Shown: in pieces, positions 15,110-19,146 of the stretch
How positions within the stretch are numbered: position 1 is the stretch's first letter
Layout: every line of letters starts with the position of its first letter
Assembly (NCBI GenBank): GCA_039934475.1
Contig: JBDTMC010000104.1
Location: forward strand, 1 to 19,146
Length of the DNA stretch: 19,146 nucleotides
DNA from: JBDTMC01 sp039934475
GTDB lineage: Bacteria > Acidobacteriota > Terriglobia > Bryobacterales > Bryobacteraceae
Direction: 5' to 3'
Notes under the pieces: model-generated
Databases searched by the model: none
Seen by the model: only the letters and a program-made list of their open reading frames with translations
What the model was told of the DNA's origin: nothing
Program-made: the position numbers and the translations under genes

Positions 15110-16651
15110 ATGCAGCGGCCTTCCGATAGCACAGTAACGGTACCTGAGGAGCGCCTGGACTCCTGGAAAGAGATCGCCTCCTATTTAAACCGAGGGGCGC
15201 GGACCGTGCAGAGGTGGGAGCGGGAAGAAGGGTTGCCCGTCCACCGGCTGCACCACGAGAAGCTGGGTTCCGTCTACGGGTATAAGAGCGAGTTAGATGC
15301 GTGGTGGAAGAGCCGCGGAACGAAGCTGGATTTGCAGCCACAGCCGGCGGAAACGGAGCCGGAGCCGGATCCTTCCATTGCGGTGCTGCCTTTCCGGGAC
15401 CTCAGTCGGGAGCGCGACCAACAATACTTCTGTGACGGCATCGCCGAGGAGATCATTGGCGCATTGAGCCGGGTGAAGCGACTGCGGGTGGCTTCGCGGA
15501 TGTCGTCTTTCCGCGTTGGGGTGGAGTCAGCGGACTTGCGCAGCATCGGCAGGCAGTTGGGTGTAAGCACGGTACTGGAAGGAAGCGTGCGCAAGTCAGG
15601 CGACCGGCTGCGGGTAACGGTGCAGTTGGCGGACGCCGAAAAAGGCTATCAGTTGTGGTCAGAAGCGTATGATCGCGAATCGAGCGATATCTTTGCCATT
15701 CAGGAAGAGATTGCGCGCCACGTAGCGGAATCTCTGGAAGTGAGCCTAACGCCGAAGGAGCAGGCAGCTTTGCAGAAGGCGCCGACGCGGGATTTGCAGG
15801 CGTATGATTTCTACCTTCGCGGCAGGCAATACTTCTACGGCTATGGCATTCGCGACATGGAGTATGCCATTCAGTTGTTCACACGGGCTACTGGGTGCGA
15901 TTCCGAATTCGCGCTGGCATACGCGGGTCTGGCGGATTGCTGGAGCTTTCTGTACCTCTACGCGGACCGCAATGAAAGGGTGAGGGAGCAAGCCGACTGG
16001 GCGAGTGCGCGGGCAGTGGAACTGGATCCGGAGGCGGCCACGGCGCATGCTTCGCGCGGCATGGTGCATTCCCTTTCCGAGCGTGACCATGCGGCGGAAG
16101 ACTCCTTCCGGACGGCGTTACGCCTGGACTCAAACCTTTTTGAAGCCCATTATTTCTTCGCCCGGCATTGCTTCGCCAGAGGCCGCGCCGGCGAAGCGCT
16201 GCGGTTATACGAAGCGGCGATGAGCGGACATCCGGAAGATTACCAGTGTCCTCTGCTGGCGGCGCAGATCTATGAGGACATGGGGCAGCCGGAGAAGGCG
16301 CGCGAGGCGAGGCAGCGCGGGATCGACATTGCCGAGCGGCATTTGAGCCTACATCCCGATGACCCGCGGGCCCTGTACATGGGCGCAAACGGCCTGGTGG
16401 CATTAGGACAGAAACGGCGCGGCCGCGAATGGGCCGACAGGGCGCTGGCGATGCGTCCGGACGACCCGATGGTGCTCTATAACATTGGTTGTATCTACTC
16501 CCTGATCGGGGCTATTGACGAATCGCTGAATTGTCTTGAGGGAGCAGTAGAAAAGGGCTTAACCCAACGCGGATGGTACGAAAACGACAGCAACCTGGAT
16601 GCGGTTAGGGGAAACGTCCGGTTTGAAGGGTTGTTGAAGGCTCTGAAATAG
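15110..16651 (+). CDS. HTH + TolB/FlgO-like + TPR protein (one-component regulator-like)
   Basis: A 513-residue soluble protein with no signal peptide or membrane helix. Residues about 17-66 form a MerR/excisionase-like helix-turn-helix (SWKEIASYLNRGARTVQRWE, then the wing up to YKSELDAWW). Residues about 88-210 form the TolB-N/FlgO-like alpha/beta domain common in CadC- and adenylate-cyclase-like regulators (IAVLPFRDLS, then GVSTVLEGSVRKSGDRLRVT). Residues about 228-510 are helical TPR repeats. This architecture is abundant in Acidobacteriota, usually without a known function; DNA binding coupled to protein interaction is the likely role. The start is ATG 15110 with gtagg just upstream, 23 nt after lysA, so it may be read from the deoC promoter. 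The operon end lies in the gap before the convergent gene at 16722. Confidence 0.85.
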   Translation: MQRPSDSTVTVPEERLDSWKEIASYLNRGARTVQRWEREEGLPVHRLHHEKLGSVYGYKSELDAWWKSRGTKLDLQPQPAETEPEPDPSIAVLPFRDLSRERDQQYFCDGIAEEIIGALSRVKRLRVASRMSSFRVGVESADLRSIGRQLGVSTVLEGSVRKSGDRLRVTVQLADAEKGYQLWSEAYDRESSDIFAIQEEIARHVAESLEVSLTPKEQAALQKAPTRDLQAYDFYLRGRQYFYGYGIRDMEYAIQLFTRATGCDSEFALAYAGLADCWSFLYLYADRNERVREQADWASARAVELDPEAATAHASRGMVHSLSERDHAAEDSFRTALRLDSNLFEAHYFFARHCFARGRAGEALRLYEAAMSGHPEDYQCPLLAAQIYEDMGQPEKAREARQRGIDIAERHLSLHPDDPRALYMGANGLVALGQKRRGREWADRALAMRPDDPMVLYNIGCIYSLIGAIDESLNCLEGAVEKGLTQRGWYENDSNLDAVRGNVRFEGLLKALK

Positions 16652-16663
16652 GGCAGTTACAAA

Positions 16664-16698
16664 CAAAAAAAGCGGGTCTACCCCCCGGCAGACCCGCT
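16664..16698 (-). terminator. Rho-independent terminator for the leftward secreted-protein gene
   Basis: AGCGGGTCT (16671-16679) pairs perfectly with AGACCCGCT (16690-16698) around a 10-nt loop. Read on the minus strand, the stem is followed by seven T (16664-16670 are all A on the plus strand). It ends transcription of the gene at 16722-17144. On the plus strand the stem is not followed by a T-tract, so for the HTH/TPR gene it would act only weakly. Confidence 0.85.
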
Positions 16699-16721
16699 CC
16701 CTCAGCTTGTGACACCAGTGG

Positions 16722-17144
16722 TTAGTTGAGCGCCACTTCTACGTACGACGTAGAACCCATTTGTTTCGCTACAAGAGACTGTTTCTTATCACGCGCGATG
16801 GAGCTGCTTTCCACACCGCCGGCGACCTTGACGTCACTGAGGCGATAGTGATCACCTAGCCGCTCAAACACCAGGCGTGGGCTTTTGGACGCCGCGACAT
16901 TGCCGGAGTTGATCACCGGCAGCATAATGGCGCCAGGCTTGCCGACGCTCTCCACCGTGATACTGTGGCCGTTAGAGGAGCGCGAGACGATGTAGGTGCC
17001 TGCGGGCAGCTTGACGTTACCGGCTTCAAATGCGAAGGGTACAGTGGCCTTTACGGGAGCCAGCGCGGACAACGGGAGCGCGGCGGTGAGCAGGGCGGCC
17101 AGCGAAGTGGCGGCGAAAATCCTGTTGATCAAAGAGTTCTCCAT
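16722..17144 (-). CDS. Small secreted protein, paralog A of a tandem pair
   Basis: A 140-residue exported protein of unknown function. The N-terminus has a long hydrophobic signal peptide (IFAATSLAALLTAALPLSAL) with probable cleavage near residue 29. The mature part is beta-rich, with the blocks VPFAFEAGNVKLPAGTY and LVFERLGDHYRL, both shared with the gene at 17283-17696, so the two are tandem duplicates. I know this pattern as a recurrent, uncharacterised secreted family in Acidobacteriota. No catalytic motif or cysteine pair is visible. The start is ATG 17144 with gaggaattc directly upstream. A strong terminator follows at 16664-16698, and four phased TGGCG repeats lie 72-106 nt before the start. 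Confidence 0.85.
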   Translation of the reverse strand: MENSLINRIFAATSLAALLTAALPLSALAPVKATVPFAFEAGNVKLPAGTYIVSRSSNGHSITVESVGKPGAIMLPVINSGNVAASKSPRLVFERLGDHYRLSDVKVAGGVESSSIARDKKQSLVAKQMGSTSYVEVALN

Positions 17145-17215
17145 GAATTCCTCTAACTCGTCTCTATCTGCTACTACGTTTCAATTCCGGTTTTCTTCCA
17201 ACACCAAGGCCCGCG

Positions 17216-17250
17216 TGGCGCGCTTTGGCGTACTATGGCGAGCCTTGGCG
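17216..17250. repeat. Four TGGCG repeats at exact 10-bp period upstream of paralog A
   Basis: TGGCG occurs at 17216, 17226, 17236 and 17246, one copy per 10 bp; the third is preceded by acta. Read toward the gene on the minus strand these are CGCCA repeats. They lie 72-106 nt before the start codon. The spacing puts every copy on the same face of the helix, as expected for cooperative binding of a regulator. The array is flanked by ccaaggc (17204-17210) and gccttgg (17242-17248) in inverted orientation. A matching array precedes paralog B. Confidence 0.7.
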
Positions 17251-17282
17251 ATTGCGAGTTGTAAACAGCGGATGTGGAGGGC

Positions 17283-17696
17283 CTAACGCAACATCGCCAC
17301 TTCCACCAGCACGGTCTTACTTTCCTGGCCGGCGACGAGGGCCTGGCGCCCGGTACGTGGGATACCCACAGCGCGGGCGCCGGCCATACGGACCTCAGCG
17401 AGCCGGTAAGCGTTGCCGAGACGTTCAAACACGAGGGAAGCAGGCTTGACTTCGTTCGGGCTGCCAACCGGAACGGTGCTGAGGAGCACGGTCCTGTTCT
17501 GATTGACACTCCAAACGGAGATGGCGCCACCCACAGAGATGTTCTGGAGGACGTAAGAGCCGGCCGGCAGAGTAGCCTTGCCCGCTTCAAACGCAAAAGG
17601 AACATCCACACGGACACCTGCGGCCGAAGCCGGGAGAACTGCGGCGGTCATCGCCACCAGGGCCGTCATTACGAATCCCACAATTTGCTTCTTCAT
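17283..17696 (-). CDS. Small secreted protein, paralog B of a tandem pair
   Basis: A 137-residue exported protein of unknown function. The start is placed at ATG 17696 (MKKQIVGFVMTALVAMTA) because ggag lies 9 nt upstream and this gives a normal signal peptide ending in ASAA; an ATG at 17714 would add six residues. The mature part repeats the family blocks VPFAFEAGKATLPAGSY and LVFERLGNAYRLAEVRMAG seen in paralog A, with similar length and order, and diverges between them. No terminator is visible between this gene and paralog A, but A has its own copy of the upstream repeat array, so each probably has its own promoter. The role may be envelope-associated or extracellular; nothing more can be said. 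Confidence 0.85.
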   Translation of the reverse strand: MKKQIVGFVMTALVAMTAAVLPASAAGVRVDVPFAFEAGKATLPAGSYVLQNISVGGAISVWSVNQNRTVLLSTVPVGSPNEVKPASLVFERLGNAYRLAEVRMAGARAVGIPRTGRQALVAGQESKTVLVEVAMLR

Positions 17697-17785
17697 GATT
17701 AGCGTCTCCATCACTGTGCCTTACGAAATCCAGAATAAGGGCGACTGGGGGAGACGGAAAGCGAAATGCTTTGCCACGAGTAAGT

Positions 17786-17821
17786 TGGCGCTGTTTGGCG
17801 CACTATGGCGCGAGTTTGGCG
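17786..17821. repeat. Four TGGCG repeats at 10/10/11-bp period upstream of paralog B
   Basis: TGGCG occurs at 17786, 17796, 17806 and 17817; the third copy is again preceded by acta, as in the array at 17216-17250. The array sits 90-125 nt before the start of paralog B, and 71 nt before the divergent GH18-type gene at 17892. Because the only gene it shares in arrangement with the first array is a secreted paralog, it is taken as a control site for that family, although it could also act on the divergent gene. Confidence 0.7.
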
Positions 17822-17891
17822 ACGGGGAGCGCGAACTCTGGCAACATAGAGTGAGGCAAACCCGTCAAAAGGACTGCCCTGTAAGCCGACC

Positions 17892-19146
17892 ATGAAGCGA
17901 GATTTCATTTTTCACGATCCTACCGGACGGCGCTGGAGACGGTTCCGGCGCGTGGCGCGGACGGCCGCAGTGTTCTTCGGTCTATTTGCCGCACTGCTGG
18001 TGGTGGCGCTGATCACTACGCCACAGTTGCAAACGCTGGGACTGCCGGATGTGGAGCGGGTGGTTGACTTCTCAGAAGTTCGCAGCATCATACGGGGCGA
18101 ACGGGCGGCGAAGAACGTGCCGTTTAAGCTGCGCAAGGTGGACGCGCGGATGAAGAAGGAAGCGGCGAAGCTGAATTACGTGCGGTCGGCATCGCCGGTA
18201 CTCCATCCGGTGCAATCGCCGGTGGTGACGCCGCAGAAGCCGGTAGTGTTCGGGTATTACGTGAATTGGGATCGTGGAAGCCAGTTATCGCTGCGCCAGA
18301 ATCTAAAGCATTTGACGCACATCGTGCCGGAATGGCTGATGCTGAAGAACGCCGCGGGGGACTTGAGCGATGAATCAGACAGTCAAGTGATCGAGATCGC
18401 ACGGCAGGCCCAGACGCCGATTCTGGCGATGGTGACAAATTACCGCGACGGCTGGCAGGGCGGCGACGTGCACCACATTCTGAACAATGCCGATGCGCGA
18501 GAGAACATGATCGACAATATTCACGCCAACCTTGTGGAGCACAAGTTTGCGGGTGTGAACCTGGACTTCGAACAGGTGGAGAAGAGGGACAGGCAAAAGC
18601 TGATCGACTTTGTAGCGGCATTGCGGGATCGCTTGAAGCCGGAGGGCTTCGTACTTTCGGAGAGCGTACCCGCCGACGGGGACCCTGCCTATGATCTGGC
18701 GCGCCTGGCGGAGTTGAACGACTACATTGTGCCGATGGTTTACGACGAGCACTACCAATCGGGGGAGCCAGGACCGGTGGCGTCGCAGGACTGGTTTGAG
18801 GAGCAATTGGACAAACTAGGCAAAGTGCTACCGCCGGAAAAGACAGTGATCGGTTTTGGTAACTACGGATATGACTGGATTATAGGATCAAACGGCGCGG
18901 CGGAAGTGGCGTATAACGATGTAATGGCGGCCGCCATCTCCAATAAGGGAACAGTGGAATGGGATATGGATACCGATAGTCCGGTACTCCGTTACCGTAA
19001 CGGCAACGCGGAACATGAAGTGTGGTTTCTGGATGCGGTGACGGCGCTGAATCACATTCGTGAGGTTTCGGATGGCGGATTCCGGGGCGTAGGACTGTGG
19101 CGGCTGGGGGCGGAAGACCCGGGGTTGTGGAAGGTACTGGCGAACG
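17892..19146 (+). CDS. Membrane-anchored GH18-type (chitinase/spore-hydrolase-like) protein, partial at right edge
   Basis: The frame from ATG 17892 stays open to the window end (418 residues). A basic N-terminus is followed by one transmembrane helix (about 24-43), so the catalytic part should face the periplasm. A GH18 TIM barrel begins near residue 118 (VVFGYYVNWDRGS). The catalytic strand reads FAGVNLDFEQ, with E227 as the expected acid and D225 before it, close to the YaaH/SleL-type GVNIDFE motif. YDEHYQSGEPGP (284-295) and FGNYGYDW (322-329) match later barrel strands. GLWRLGAEDP at 401-410 marks the barrel end. In Acidobacteriota such N-termini often belong to large fusions with polysaccharide deacetylase and a family 2 glycosyltransferase; whether that holds here lies outside the window. 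It is divergent from paralog B with a 195-nt gap. Confidence 0.85.
   Translation, partial: MKRDFIFHDPTGRRWRRFRRVARTAAVFFGLFAALLVVALITTPQLQTLGLPDVERVVDFSEVRSIIRGERAAKNVPFKLRKVDARMKKEAAKLNYVRSASPVLHPVQSPVVTPQKPVVFGYYVNWDRGSQLSLRQNLKHLTHIVPEWLMLKNAAGDLSDESDSQVIEIARQAQTPILAMVTNYRDGWQGGDVHHILNNADARENMIDNIHANLVEHKFAGVNLDFEQVEKRDRQKLIDFVAALRDRLKPEGFVLSESVPADGDPAYDLARLAELNDYIVPMVYDEHYQSGEPGPVASQDWFEEQLDKLGKVLPPEKTVIGFGNYGYDWIIGSNGAAEVAYNDVMAAAISNKGTVEWDMDTDSPVLRYRNGNAEHEVWFLDAVTALNHIREVSDGGFRGVGLWRLGAEDPGLWKVLAN

Noticed and set aside
17216..17821. TGGCG repeats as a CRISPR array or sigma-54 promoter elements
   Set aside because: Units are far too short and close for CRISPR, and there are no cas genes. 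The sigma-54 -24/-12 pattern needs GG and GC ten bases apart, but the second element here reads GG, and the repeats face away from the secreted genes.

Overview
The window is GC-rich and densely coding. It looks like a chromosome segment of an Acidobacteriota bacterium, most likely from the Solibacter/Bryobacter group. That placement is inferred from gene content: a secreted protein built of carboxypeptidase-regulatory-like repeats, a one-component HTH + TolB/FlgO-like + TPR protein, a tandem pair of small secreted beta-rich proteins, and a membrane-anchored GH18-type protein. No rRNA or tRNA marker is present to confirm it.

Layout. (1) 1-1504 (-): 5' part of a large secreted repeat protein, cut by the window edge. 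(2) 1612-3601 (-): an overlapping NarL/LuxR-type response regulator and HisKA_3 histidine kinase, divergent from (3) 3723-9548 (+): a complete heavy-metal-type RND efflux operon (outer-membrane channel, lipoprotein adaptor, CzcA-like pump, PII-like DUF190 protein) joined by 4-base stop/start overlaps or short gaps. (4) 9549-11209: an accessory patch with remains of three toxin-antitoxin modules (BrnT/BrnA, MNT/HEPN-like, MazF/PemK-like). Each has at least one broken partner, and a decayed second copy of the DUF190 3' end lies among them. (5) 11333-16651 (+): deoC, a GAF-GAF-PP2C phosphatase and lysA in a tight run, then the HTH/TPR regulator. A strong hairpin with a T-tract sits only 8 nt before deoC. 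(6) 16671-17696 (-): two paralogous secreted proteins, each preceded by four TGGCG repeats at 10-11 bp spacing, with a terminator after the second. (7) 17892-end (+): a GH18-type protein running off the right edge.

How the parts work together. The two-component system is the natural candidate regulator of the divergent efflux operon. The DUF190 protein is probably a small-ligand-sensing partner of the pump. The toxin-antitoxin remnants show that the spot just downstream of the efflux operon has repeatedly received and lost mobile addiction modules. The helically phased repeats before both secreted paralogs look like a shared operator for an unidentified regulator. They and the toxin-antitoxin graveyard are the least ordinary parts of the window.
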